From NCBI RefSeq assembly GCF_031851795.1, contig NZ_CP134696.1, positions 6,634,001-6,698,000 on the forward strand: a stretch of DNA of 64,000 nt. Direction: 5' to 3'. The notes beneath the pieces are model-generated. The model did no database searches, was not told the origin of the DNA, and saw only the letters and a list, made by a program, of their open reading frames with translations. Below, piece after piece: positions 1 through 7,431 of this stretch. The first letter of the stretch is position 1. Each line of letters starts with the position of its first letter. The DNA comes from Pontibacter sp. G13. Its GTDB lineage: Bacteria; Bacteroidota; Bacteroidia; J057. The translations under genes were made by a program, and so were the position numbers.

Positions 1-502
1 GCGCATGGGCATTACAAGAGATTCCTCCTGTGATGATGCCGTGTTTGGCACATTCCTCCATAGCTCCCAACACGTAGGGGGTTGTGCCACTGGCCGTGAT
101 CCCGATGACTACATCAGCGGAAGACACTTCATGCGCTAGCAGATCTTGCCATCCTTGTGTGAGGCTATCTTCTGCAAATTCCACCGCTTTGTGGATGGCG
201 CCTTCTCCGCCCGCAATCAATCCAATCACCCAGCCATGTGGAACGCCGTAAGTCGGTGGGCATTCGGAAGCATCCACGATCCCCAGTCTACCGCTGGTGC
301 CACTACCCATATAGAATAGGCGTCCTCCTTTGGCCATCTTTTCATGGATGGCGTTGATCAGCGGTTCGATTTGGTGAATCACACCCCCAACCACCTCTGG
401 AACCTTTCGGTCCTCCTGGTTGATGGATTCGAGAAGTTCACGGGTCGACATCTTGTCGAGATGGTCGTAGAGCGATGATTGTTCGGTCGATTTTTTCAGC
501 AT
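1..502 (-). CDS. murQ: N-acetylmuramic acid 6-phosphate etherase, C-terminus off window
   Basis: MurQ cleaves the D-lactyl ether of MurNAc-6-phosphate, giving GlcNAc-6-phosphate, in cytoplasmic recycling of cell-wall amino sugars. The first 167 codons are visible. The start is the ATG at 500-502, reading MLKKSTEQSSLYDHLDKMST. Family landmarks are the N-terminal D-x-(M/L)-S-T-x-E-(L/I)-L segment, a SIS sugar-isomerase phosphate loop (FYMGSGTSGRLGIVDASE), the ECPPTYG segment and the start of a second SIS motif (VIGITASGTTPYVLGAM). The rest of the gene lies beyond position 1. It is co-directional with nagB, with a terminator between them, so murQ probably has its own promoter in 503-562. The peptidoglycan context agrees with the call. 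Confidence 0.93.
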   Translation of the reverse strand, partial: MLKKSTEQSSLYDHLDKMSTRELLESINQEDRKVPEVVGGVIHQIEPLINAIHEKMAKGGRLFYMGSGTSGRLGIVDASECPPTYGVPHGWVIGLIAGGEGAIHKAVEFAEDSLTQGWQDLLAHEVSSADVVIGITASGTTPYVLGAMEECAKHGIITGGISCNAHA

Positions 503-550
503 GGTTTGGGCAGGGTTGGGACTGAAAACAAGGGAGGAATTCTCCTCCAG

Positions 551-590
551 TTGAAAAAGATCGAAGAGGGTGGGGCATCCCCACCTCTTC
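551..590 (-). terminator. Intrinsic terminator after nagB
   Basis: GAAGAGGGTGGGG (563-575) pairs with CCCCACCTCTTC (579-590) around a three-base loop, with one bulged base. On the minus strand the hairpin is followed by a T-rich run (complement of 551-560). It lies just downstream of the nagB stop and would separate nagB transcription from murQ. Confidence 0.75.
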
Positions 591-636
591 AATCCCCAAG
601 ACTCAAACTACATTAAAATGATCCTTTTCGATGGAT

Positions 637-2559
637 TCAATCGAAATGATATCTTACGAATGCCTCGATCGCTTCGTATTCCGGTAGGCCCAGTTGGTCA
701 TAGATCTGAGCGGTGTTCCGGTTGCGATCCTCGGCCCGTTGCCAGAATTCCCGCGGGTCATTTCCTGGGAATAAGGCACTGTCTTTTTGTGATTGGTGTT
801 TGAAGATGGCTTCACGCTTTCGCTGCAATTCGATCGGACTGATCGGTACGGCCATTTCAATGTCCTCGATTCCCCACTCTTGCCAAGCTCCTCGGTATAG
901 CCATACCCAACAGTCATCCATCCAAGCTTGATCTTTGAGCCTTTCGATGGCTTCGAAGATTGCTTGCAGGCATACCCGGTGAGTGCCATGCGGATCGGAC
1001 AGATCCCCTGCGGCATAAATTTGATGGGGCTTGATCTCCTCGATCAAGTTCATGATGATCTGCACATCTTCCTCGCCGAGTGGCTTTTTCTTCACAGTGC
1101 CGGTTTCATAGAAGGGCATGTCGAGGAAATGCGCTCTTTCGTCAGGAATTCCACAGTAGCGACAGGCGGACTTGGCCTCTCCTTTTCTGATCAATCCCTT
1201 GATGTATTTGATCTCGTCAGAATCTACATCTCCGGGCTTTTTCCGGTCGAGGAATGACCGGCTTTCCTGATAGAGCTCCGCCACCCGGTCTGCATCTTGT
1301 CCAAACTCCTTGGCAAAGTCCAGGGCAAAGTCGATGAAGCGTACGGCTGCATCGTCAAATACTGCGATGTTTCCCGAGACTTGGTAGGCAACATGGACTT
1401 CGTGTCCTTGTTCGACAAGGCGAATCAAAGTGCCTCCCATGGAGATTACATCGTCATCTGGGTGAGGAGAGAAGATGATGACACGCTTCTTGGCGGGGTC
1501 TCTGCGCTCAGGGCGATACGTATCGTCCGTGTCGGGCTTGCCGCCTGGCCAGCCGGTGATGGTGTGCTGGAGCTCGTTGAATACCTTGATATTTACTCGA
1601 TAGGCTGACCCGAATTCCGTGATCAAGTCGCCCATGCCATGTTCGGAATAGTCATGGTCTGTCAATTTTAGGATCGACTTGTCGACGGTTTGGCACAACC
1701 AGATGACCGCACTGCGAATGAGTTTGTCATCCCAATTGCATCTTCCCACGAGCCAAGGCGCCTTTACTCGGGTCAGTTCTGCTGAAGAGGCCTCGTCCAG
1801 AATGACCGTGGCATTGGGATGTTTTTGTAGGTATGTGGCGGGAATGAGTTCTGACACGGGACCTTCCACCGCTTCTTGGATGATCGGAGCCTTGCCTTCG
1901 CCCCAAGCCATCAAGATGACAGATTTGGCCTCTAGGATGGTGCCGACTCCCATGGTGATCGCACGTTTGGGGACATTGGCCTCGTGGAAGAAATCGGATG
2001 CGGCATCCCGGACGGTGATGTGATCTAGGGAAATCAAGCGAGTGCGGGAGTTCAATGCAGAACCGGGTTCGTTGAATCCGATGTGTCCGGTACGCCCAAT
2101 TCCCAAAATCTGTATATCGAGTCCTCCGAGCTGTTCGATCTTGGATTCGTAACTGGCACAATAGGCCTCTACTTCTTCCAAGGTCAGGGTGCCATCGGGA
2201 ACATGGACATTGGCGGGATCGATATCCACCAAGTCAAAGAGGTATTCACGCATGAACCGGTGGTAGCTCTGGAGTGCTTCCGGCTGCATGGGATAATATT
2301 CGTCGAGGTTAAATGAGACTACGTTTCGGAAACTCAGTCCCTCTTCGCGGTGCATACGGACAAGTTCGTTGTACACACCCACAGGCGTCGAGCCGGTTGC
2401 CAATCCCAGTACGGCGGGCTGACCCTTGCCTTGCTTGTGGCGGATGAGGTCGGCAATTTGTTGCGCGACATCTCTGGAGGCTTTCGAAGAATCGGCATAG
2501 ATCCGCGTAGGGATATGCTCGAATTTGTGTGTGGTCGGATAGGATGAAATGATCATCAC
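637..2559 (-). CDS. nagB: Glucosamine-6-phosphate deaminase fused to PIG-L/LmbE-type deacetylase domain
   Basis: This 640-residue protein has two domains. Residues ~15-270 are NagB, which converts glucosamine-6-phosphate to fructose-6-phosphate and ammonia. It shows the sugar-phosphate loop GLATGSTPVGVY, the catalytic-acid segment FNLDEYY and the signature GIGRTGHIGFNEPGS. Residues ~370-600 form a PIG-L/LmbE-type domain with the zinc-site motif FSPHPDDDVISMGGT and a later DPHGTHR segment. Plain NagB is about 260 residues; the long two-domain form is known in Bacteroidota. The second domain resembles GlcNAc deacetylases, so deacetylation and deamination could be coupled, but its substrate is not shown by sequence. 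It sits between murQ and a DeoR repressor, as expected for amino-sugar recycling. Met-1 and Met-2 are adjacent alternative starts. Confidence 0.93.
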   Translation of the reverse strand: MMIISSYPTTHKFEHIPTRIYADSSKASRDVAQQIADLIRHKQGKGQPAVLGLATGSTPVGVYNELVRMHREEGLSFRNVVSFNLDEYYPMQPEALQSYHRFMREYLFDLVDIDPANVHVPDGTLTLEEVEAYCASYESKIEQLGGLDIQILGIGRTGHIGFNEPGSALNSRTRLISLDHITVRDAASDFFHEANVPKRAITMGVGTILEAKSVILMAWGEGKAPIIQEAVEGPVSELIPATYLQKHPNATVILDEASSAELTRVKAPWLVGRCNWDDKLIRSAVIWLCQTVDKSILKLTDHDYSEHGMGDLITEFGSAYRVNIKVFNELQHTITGWPGGKPDTDDTYRPERRDPAKKRVIIFSPHPDDDVISMGGTLIRLVEQGHEVHVAYQVSGNIAVFDDAAVRFIDFALDFAKEFGQDADRVAELYQESRSFLDRKKPGDVDSDEIKYIKGLIRKGEAKSACRYCGIPDERAHFLDMPFYETGTVKKKPLGEEDVQIIMNLIEEIKPHQIYAAGDLSDPHGTHRVCLQAIFEAIERLKDQAWMDDCWVWLYRGAWQEWGIEDIEMAVPISPIELQRKREAIFKHQSQKDSALFPGNDPREFWQRAEDRNRNTAQIYDQLGLPEYEAIEAFVRYHFD

Positions 2560-2862
2560 AAATAGGTTACACGTTTAGACTCAATCGTGTGCAATTAGGC
2601 TGAAAGACAGAGGACTCACATGCATCGCCAAATCCTTACGAGCGCCAACTCTGGATTTGTCCATGACATGGAAAATGTGTGTCAGATGGTCGAAAGCACT
2701 CGACGGAAGAAGCAGCAGGCAAAAAATCAATAGTAGTTTTGGAAGCAATTCTGAAAGAGTCTGTTTGCCAGATCAGAATATTTAAAGGGTGCCTGTTCCT
2801 GTTTTTGCAGGGTTGCTTCTATCCGAAGAGCTGAAATTTCATCGTCTCATGGTGCTGTGCTG
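2560..2862. other. Intergenic region upstream of nagB
   Basis: About 300 bases between the nagB start and the end of the DeoR-family gene. It must hold the nagB promoter, but I see no convincing TAnnTTTG -7 box on the minus strand and no clear repeat or RNA structure. No ORF of note. Confidence 0.5.
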
Positions 2863-3612
2863 TTATAGAATTTCTATGCCCATCTCAAAGAATGGAGATA
2901 GAAATGGATCTCGTTTCTCTAGGGTGGTCACCAAGGTGGTGATCCGTTGCGGCTCGCAGATGATATAGGGCTGGACCGTTCCGATCTTTTCCTGAATCAC
3001 CATGGACACCACTTCATTCGAAGCCGCCAAAATGGCTCGCTTCACTTTGGTTTCCTCCCAATCGATCTCCGTAATCCCCAGCTTGTCCTGAAGGCTCCGG
3101 GTCCCGAGGAAGCAAATGTCTGCCTTGATTCCGCCCAGTACATCGATGACTTCACTCCCGATGGTGACCTGTGCATTTTTGAGCACCTTGCCCCCGAGAA
3201 AGATGGTCTCGATGAGTGGATGGCCTGCCAATTGTACCGCCACCGGCAGACTGTTGGTGAATATGGTGGCTTTTAGATCCATCGGAAGCCGTTTCGCCAG
3301 CTCCACATTGGTGGTTCCTCCATCCATAATCACCACTTGGTGGTTTCTGATCAACCCCCGAGCCTTTTCGGCCAGTTCGATCTTCTCATTGTGAGCGTAG
3401 ATCTCCCGGTCCTTGTAGTGGTAGGGGTTGAGTGAATGTGACACCGCGCCACCATGTACCTTCTTGATCCTGCCCATTTCGGCTAGCTCTTTCAGGTCCC
3501 TTCGAATCGTGTCCTCGGATACTTCCAGAGATTGACTCAATTCAAAGGTGAGTACTTTATTCTTGGTTCGAAGTTGATCCAAGATGAAACTGTGGCGCTC
3601 GTCTTTCAGCAT
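2863..3612 (-). CDS. DeoR/GlpR-family sugar-phosphate-responsive transcriptional regulator
   Basis: This 249-residue protein has the two-domain DeoR layout. An N-terminal winged helix (residues ~3-58) includes the recognition segment LEVSEDTIRRDLKELAEMG, the DeoR signature, followed by the usual wing sequence KVHGGAVS. A DeoR C-terminal sensor domain (~75-235) has the sugar-phosphate-binding motifs IMDGGTTNVELA, FTNSLPVA, FLGGKV and FLGTRSL. Such proteins are usually repressors released by a phosphorylated sugar. The gene lies upstream of nagB in the same direction, so GlcN6P or a related phosphosugar is a reasonable guess for the ligand. An inverted repeat overlaps its own presumed promoter, which suggests autoregulation. 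The start at 3612 gives the normal family length. Confidence 0.9.
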   Translation of the reverse strand: MLKDERHSFILDQLRTKNKVLTFELSQSLEVSEDTIRRDLKELAEMGRIKKVHGGAVSHSLNPYHYKDREIYAHNEKIELAEKARGLIRNHQVVIMDGGTTNVELAKRLPMDLKATIFTNSLPVAVQLAGHPLIETIFLGGKVLKNAQVTIGSEVIDVLGGIKADICFLGTRSLQDKLGITEIDWEETKVKRAILAASNEVVSMVIQEKIGTVQPYIICEPQRITTLVTTLEKRDPFLSPFFEMGIEIL

Positions 3613-3628
3613 ATTGCAGATTTATGCT

Positions 3629-3645
3629 TGTTTGATACAAACATA
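3629..3645 (-). promoter_or_regulatory. Promoter -7 box and overlapping inverted repeat upstream of the DeoR gene
   Basis: On the minus strand TATGTTTG (complement of 3638-3645) matches the Bacteroidota -7 consensus TAnnTTTG, about 26 nt upstream of the ATG. It overlaps the inverted repeat TGTTTG-ATA-CAAACA (3629-3643). An operator covering the -7 box would fit autorepression by the DeoR protein; that role is inferred. No clear -33 TTG was seen. Confidence 0.5.
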
Positions 3646-3818
3646 CAAAAAGTTGGGAATGCTGCTGCATGTTTATGCATATTTTTTCAAAAAATTATGC
3701 TGACTCTTGCTGGTTTGTGCCAATAGTTGAAAAAGTCATGCCGGAATATTCGTGTTTTGGGGATCTGTATGGGTTCAGTATCTTGAAAGGTATTTCGTCT
3801 TCTTTAGCTCAAATCCCC

Positions 3819-5708
3819 ATGCTTCACCCGCTATTGCCTCGAACACTGCTCCTATTGATCGGGATGTTTTTTTGCGCTATGCAACTCCTTGGTCAGCAAA
3901 TGGATACAAGCTCCGTTGATCTTCATGAATTTGTCCCAAGGTGGCCATTGGAACCCTTCGGAGTGTCCGGAACAAGGAACCATTATCAGCAGTCCGCGGA
4001 GCGAAGTTTGACAGTTTTGAAGAATCAACATGCGGCAATCCCCCTCGAAATGTTGCCTGAAAAACCGATCAAGGTTTGGCTGTCGGGTCGTGAATCTGCC
4101 GGAAATCCTACCTGGGAACATCTGAGATTGCAGGGAAATGTCAATTTCTGGCAGAAACCCGCATGGAAATCGGCACGAAACAGTCAGGAGTGGAAACTGA
4201 TGGCTTTGTATCCCGAAGATTTGGAGCGGCAATCCGATGATTGGAAAATGCTCATCCCTGATAGTCGCACCATCTGGTTGTTCTTCGGGTCAGAGCGCGA
4301 CCTCGCTCAATATCCTGAATTGAAGGAAGTAGGCAGCTTGGTGATGGCTTATCAGTCCGGGTATTACTCGGAACGGGCTGCTGTGGAAATTGTCTTTGGA
4401 GGAATCGGAGCGAGCGGCCTACTTCCCAAGGCCATTGGAAATATCTTTGAAAGAGGCGCAGGAATCCCCACCATTCCGCAGAATAGACTCCATCATACAT
4501 TCCCAGAGGCGCTGGGGATGAATGGTGCCAAGCTGACCCAGCAAGTGGACTCGATGGTGGAGGACGCCGTGAACCTTGGGGCGTTCCCGGGCGCTCAAGT
4601 CTTTGCAGCCTGGAGAGGCAAAGTCGTCCACCATAAGGCCTATGGATATCATACATTCTCCAAGAAGCAGGAGGTGAAACTCACCGATCTGTACGATCTC
4701 GCCTCCTTGACCAAAATTCTGGGACCTACGCCTGCGCTCATGCAACTCGTGGCCAATGGAAAACTGAACCTCGAAGCCAAACTCGAACAATACCTGCCTG
4801 AATACGCCAAGTCAGGAATCGGCGAAGCCAAGCTTCGGGATATATTGGCCCATCAGGCTGGATTGAAGCCGTGGATTCCCTTTTATGCAGAGACTTTGGA
4901 CAAGCACGGCCATTATCGCAATCGCACCTTTCAGTCAGATTCCTCCAAAAAATACCCCATTCAGGTGACGCATGATCTCTACCTACATCGGAGGTTCGAA
5001 AAGAAGATCTACAAAGCCATCAAGAAAGCGCCCATTGAGGATGCGGGAACATACCGGTACTCAGGGTTGGCATTTTTCCTGTTCCCCAAGCTGATCGAAC
5101 GAATCACCGGGCAGGATTATCGCGAGTACCTGAGGAGTTCACTCTACGATCCCATCGGCGCCCATCGGCTTGGGTACCGTCCCCTAGACCGATTTTCCAT
5201 CAGCGAGATTGTGCCAACCGAGTGGGATACCATTTTCCGAGACCGAGTGGTGCATGGGTATGTACATGACGAATCCGCCGCCATGTTTGGAGGCGTTTCC
5301 GGCAACGCCGGGCTTTTTGGCAATGCGATGGATGTGGGAAAAGTCATGCAGGTCTATATGCAGCACGGCCAATATGCAGGAAAGGAATGGCTGCTCCCCC
5401 AAGGAATGAAGGAATTTTCAGATCGGGCTTTTCCCAATACGCCCAATCGTCGAGGTTTGGCTTTTGACAAGCCCCGCTTGACAGATCAGTTGGAGGGATA
5501 TGTAGCTGTGAATGCTTCCGAATCGAGCTTTGGGCATTCCGGCTTCACTGGCACCTTTGCATGGGCAGATCCTGAGACGGGTTGGGTGGTCGTGATCCTG
5601 ACGAACCGGGTGCATCCCACACGTGCCAATCACAAGATCTACGAGTTGGATTTCCGCCGGGACCTGCATCAAATGTTCTACGATGCGACTCCGGGTCAGG
5701 AAGGGTAA
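3819..5708 (+). CDS. Exported serine hydrolase (class C beta-lactamase-like) with an N-terminal GH3 C-domain remnant
   Basis: From the ATG at 3819 the product is 629 residues and starts with a clear signal peptide (hydrophobic core LLLLIGMFFCAM, cleavage near LLGQ). The upstream in-frame extension is rejected because it would bury this signal. Residues ~50-215 resemble the C-terminal domain of GH3 glycosidases (SLTVLKNQ, then FGGIGASGLLPKAIG). Residues ~225-620 are a class C beta-lactamase/esterase fold with the nucleophile motif SLTK (Ser ~296), a YSG tyrosine motif and a GHSGFTG box in place of KTG. Bacteroidota often have a longer fusion of a full GH3 (NagZ-like) enzyme with this serine hydrolase; here the GH3 catalytic barrel is absent. 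It is likely periplasmic and acts on cell-wall fragments or esters. It converges with the M23 gene, leaving a 4-nt gap. Confidence 0.85.
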   Translation: MLHPLLPRTLLLLIGMFFCAMQLLGQQMDTSSVDLHEFVPRWPLEPFGVSGTRNHYQQSAERSLTVLKNQHAAIPLEMLPEKPIKVWLSGRESAGNPTWEHLRLQGNVNFWQKPAWKSARNSQEWKLMALYPEDLERQSDDWKMLIPDSRTIWLFFGSERDLAQYPELKEVGSLVMAYQSGYYSERAAVEIVFGGIGASGLLPKAIGNIFERGAGIPTIPQNRLHHTFPEALGMNGAKLTQQVDSMVEDAVNLGAFPGAQVFAAWRGKVVHHKAYGYHTFSKKQEVKLTDLYDLASLTKILGPTPALMQLVANGKLNLEAKLEQYLPEYAKSGIGEAKLRDILAHQAGLKPWIPFYAETLDKHGHYRNRTFQSDSSKKYPIQVTHDLYLHRRFEKKIYKAIKKAPIEDAGTYRYSGLAFFLFPKLIERITGQDYREYLRSSLYDPIGAHRLGYRPLDRFSISEIVPTEWDTIFRDRVVHGYVHDESAAMFGGVSGNAGLFGNAMDVGKVMQVYMQHGQYAGKEWLLPQGMKEFSDRAFPNTPNRRGLAFDKPRLTDQLEGYVAVNASESSFGHSGFTGTFAWADPETGWVVVILTNRVHPTRANHKIYELDFRRDLHQMFYDATPGQEG

Positions 5709-5712
5709 CGGT

Positions 5713-6339
5713 CTAGCGATGGGTCTGGATAAATGGGGTAGGGGGGATCTGTCCTTGATCGGGGGAGCCATATCCGCCTCCGATAGGCTGGTAGAGGAGG
5801 GTTCTCAGCTCGAAGTGCAGATGCGCCCAATACGCACCATCCGCATTGCCGATGGTCGCGATAGGTTGCCCGCGACTTACCCAGTCTCCGCGAATGGCCA
5901 GCATGGTGTCGCAATGGGCATAGAAACTCTCATACCAAATTTCGGCGGTCGAGTCTCCCCGATGAATGACCCGGAGGATATTGCCCCAGCCCGCTCCTTC
6001 GTGCCGAGCGGAATACACCCATCCATTGGCGGCGGCATAAATGGTGTCTCCCAGATCCGAATCTCCGCCCGTTACTGCGTTCCAATCTTCCCCTAGATGG
6101 ACGTTTCGCCCAAATGGCTGCGCATCATAGTAGCCCTTGGCATCCGGTTTTCCGACCGGAAAATCCCATCGATCGGCGATGCTGGATTCCTCCGATACCG
6201 CAAATACAGAATCAGCCAAATGGGCGTACACTACTTCCTGATGCAGGATTTTGGGGTTTCCACCAGCATCGGTATGCGCTGGCGTATGACAAGATCCGAG
6301 CCAGAGGAGCAGGAAGCATAAGGGCAATGGCGATTTCAT
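5713..6339 (-). CDS. M23-family (LytM) metallopeptidase, probable lipoprotein
   Basis: This 208-residue protein begins with a lipoprotein signal ending in the lipobox LGSC (Cys17), so it should be lipid-anchored. The LytM fold shows first zinc ligands in the H-x3-D segment HLGEDW and the C-terminal ligand motif HLHFELR, with GYVYSA-like strands between them (GWVYSARHEGAGWGN). The family cleaves peptide cross-links in peptidoglycan or activates amidases. Both metal-site motifs are present, so it is probably an active endopeptidase. It sits among murQ, nagB and a serine hydrolase, which supports a cell-wall turnover role. It faces the serine hydrolase gene tail to tail. Confidence 0.9.
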   Translation of the reverse strand: MKSPLPLCFLLLWLGSCHTPAHTDAGGNPKILHQEVVYAHLADSVFAVSEESSIADRWDFPVGKPDAKGYYDAQPFGRNVHLGEDWNAVTGGDSDLGDTIYAAANGWVYSARHEGAGWGNILRVIHRGDSTAEIWYESFYAHCDTMLAIRGDWVSRGQPIATIGNADGAYWAHLHFELRTLLYQPIGGGYGSPDQGQIPPTPFIQTHR

Positions 6340-6652
6340 GATTGAGGAATACTTGTATCCTAAATGCCAGTAGGGGGAATGGTTACAGATGGGGTAGGAT
6401 TATTTTCAATTCCTTGAGGTCGACTTGGGCGTATCCCCGGCGGGCTTGGGAGGAGCATGTCGCTTGGAATGGATGCGCCGGGGCCAGTCCCTTTCGGGCT
6501 TCGCGTTCGCTCCGGTCGGTGGATGGAACACTTGCTCAGACATGAAGCATTGGCACCCCAATGAAAACTTGCTTGAGCCTGCCACTCGCGTCCACCGACT
6601 ACCCCTTCAGGCACTTTACGCCGCGCACCACAGCCGCACATCGAGGGGAATC
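6340..6652. other. GC-rich intergenic stretch, possible dispersed element
   Basis: 313 bases with no credible gene. The part from about 6470 to 6640 is markedly more GC-rich than nearby coding DNA and carries short complementary pieces around GGGGCCAGTCCC and the GCTCCGGTCGGTGG area. Its character resembles the spacers at 7079-7366 and 29102-29360. I could not align them confidently by eye, so membership of one repeat family is only suspected. Confidence 0.35.
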
Positions 6653-7078
6653 CTAATTCTGGGGAATGTCCTTGAGGAGATCTTCGAGGGACTGGATATC
6701 GGCGATACGCGTGAAATCATAAAGATCCGCTTCTTGGGAATTGAGGTATTCCAGTACGCTGAGGGCTTTTTGGAGGCTGTCTCTGGACCGATCGAATTTG
6801 CCTTGCTCAAATGCTACTTCTCCGTCGTATCGGAGCATCTTGGCCATCGCCGACAATTGTTGGGAATGCTGGATGTCCTGCTCCTCGAGAAATTGGATGA
6901 AATCGGCTCCTTCCACTTGGCGGATCTGATCGCCTGTCAGCCCGAAGAAATCCTCGAAGGTCTGTTCAAGCATGCGTTCTGCTTCGTCGTGGAGGCCTTT
7001 GGATTGCAGGCCCATGAGTTTGGCGAGGACGGCGGCAGCCTCCTCGATCATGCGCATGAAATAGTCTCTCTGGAGCAT
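6653..7078 (-). CDS. Small cytoplasmic helical protein, DUF6483-like
   Basis: A 141-residue protein with no signal peptide or membrane segment. It starts MLQRDYFMRMIEEAAAVLAK and is almost entirely helical, with acidic patches and a TPR-like segment near residues 95-130 (AFEQGKFDRSRDSLQKAL). The N-terminal Q/K-D-Y-x-M-R-M-I-E pattern recalls the DUF6483 family of short helical proteins of unknown function; I am only moderately sure of that match. The gene stands alone, with GC-rich spacers on both sides. No function can be assigned. Confidence 0.65.
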   Translation of the reverse strand: MLQRDYFMRMIEEAAAVLAKLMGLQSKGLHDEAERMLEQTFEDFFGLTGDQIRQVEGADFIQFLEEQDIQHSQQLSAMAKMLRYDGEVAFEQGKFDRSRDSLQKALSVLEYLNSQEADLYDFTRIADIQSLEDLLKDIPQN

Positions 7079-7366
7079 ATCTGAGTGTTTGGGTACAAGT
7101 TACGGAATAGATGAATAGAAGATGTGGGATGGCTCGTGCGGCGTCAGGGATGGGAGTGGTGCGAGGTTTCCGAGCAGTCCGGAGCTCCACAGATAGGACT
7201 GGAACGAGTAAGGATGGAAAGCTTCAAATGCCTGTTCGAGTCATCATCGCGTAGGACGGAGCATCGCGACCCACGGAACAGCCCGGTCTGGCGACTGATT
7301 TGCAAGGGGAGATCCATGAATCTCAGCACGCCAGAGACGCCCTGATCATGCCTTTTCACCACATAG
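7079..7366. other. GC-rich intergenic stretch, possible dispersed element
   Basis: About 290 bases without a supported gene. It contains GC-rich words such as GACGGAGCATCGCGACCC and GGAACAGCCCGGTC, of a kind often seen in intergenic repeats of Bacteroidota. No ORF here has a plausible start or composition. A terminator for the downstream minus-strand gene follows. Confidence 0.35.
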
Positions 7367-7397
7367 AAAAAGGGACCGCCAAGCTGACAGTCCCTTT
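7367..7397 (-). terminator. Intrinsic terminator after the modular T9SS protein gene
   Basis: AAAGGGAC (7369-7376) pairs with GTCCCTTT (7390-7397). On the minus strand the stem is followed by a run of T residues. It lies 35 bases downstream of the stop at 7432. Confidence 0.75.
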
Positions 7398-7431
7398 CCG
7401 TGTTCAAAGGATATATGATTGCAATGGGCTT

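Noticed and set aside
3669-3818. N-terminal extension of the serine hydrolase
   Set aside because: It would put 50 residues before a clear signal peptide; the ATG at 3819 is the better start.
6360-7084. Frames on both strands across the GC-rich spacer before the DUF6483-like gene
   Set aside because: No motif, unusual composition, and they overlap the better-supported gene at 6653-7078.
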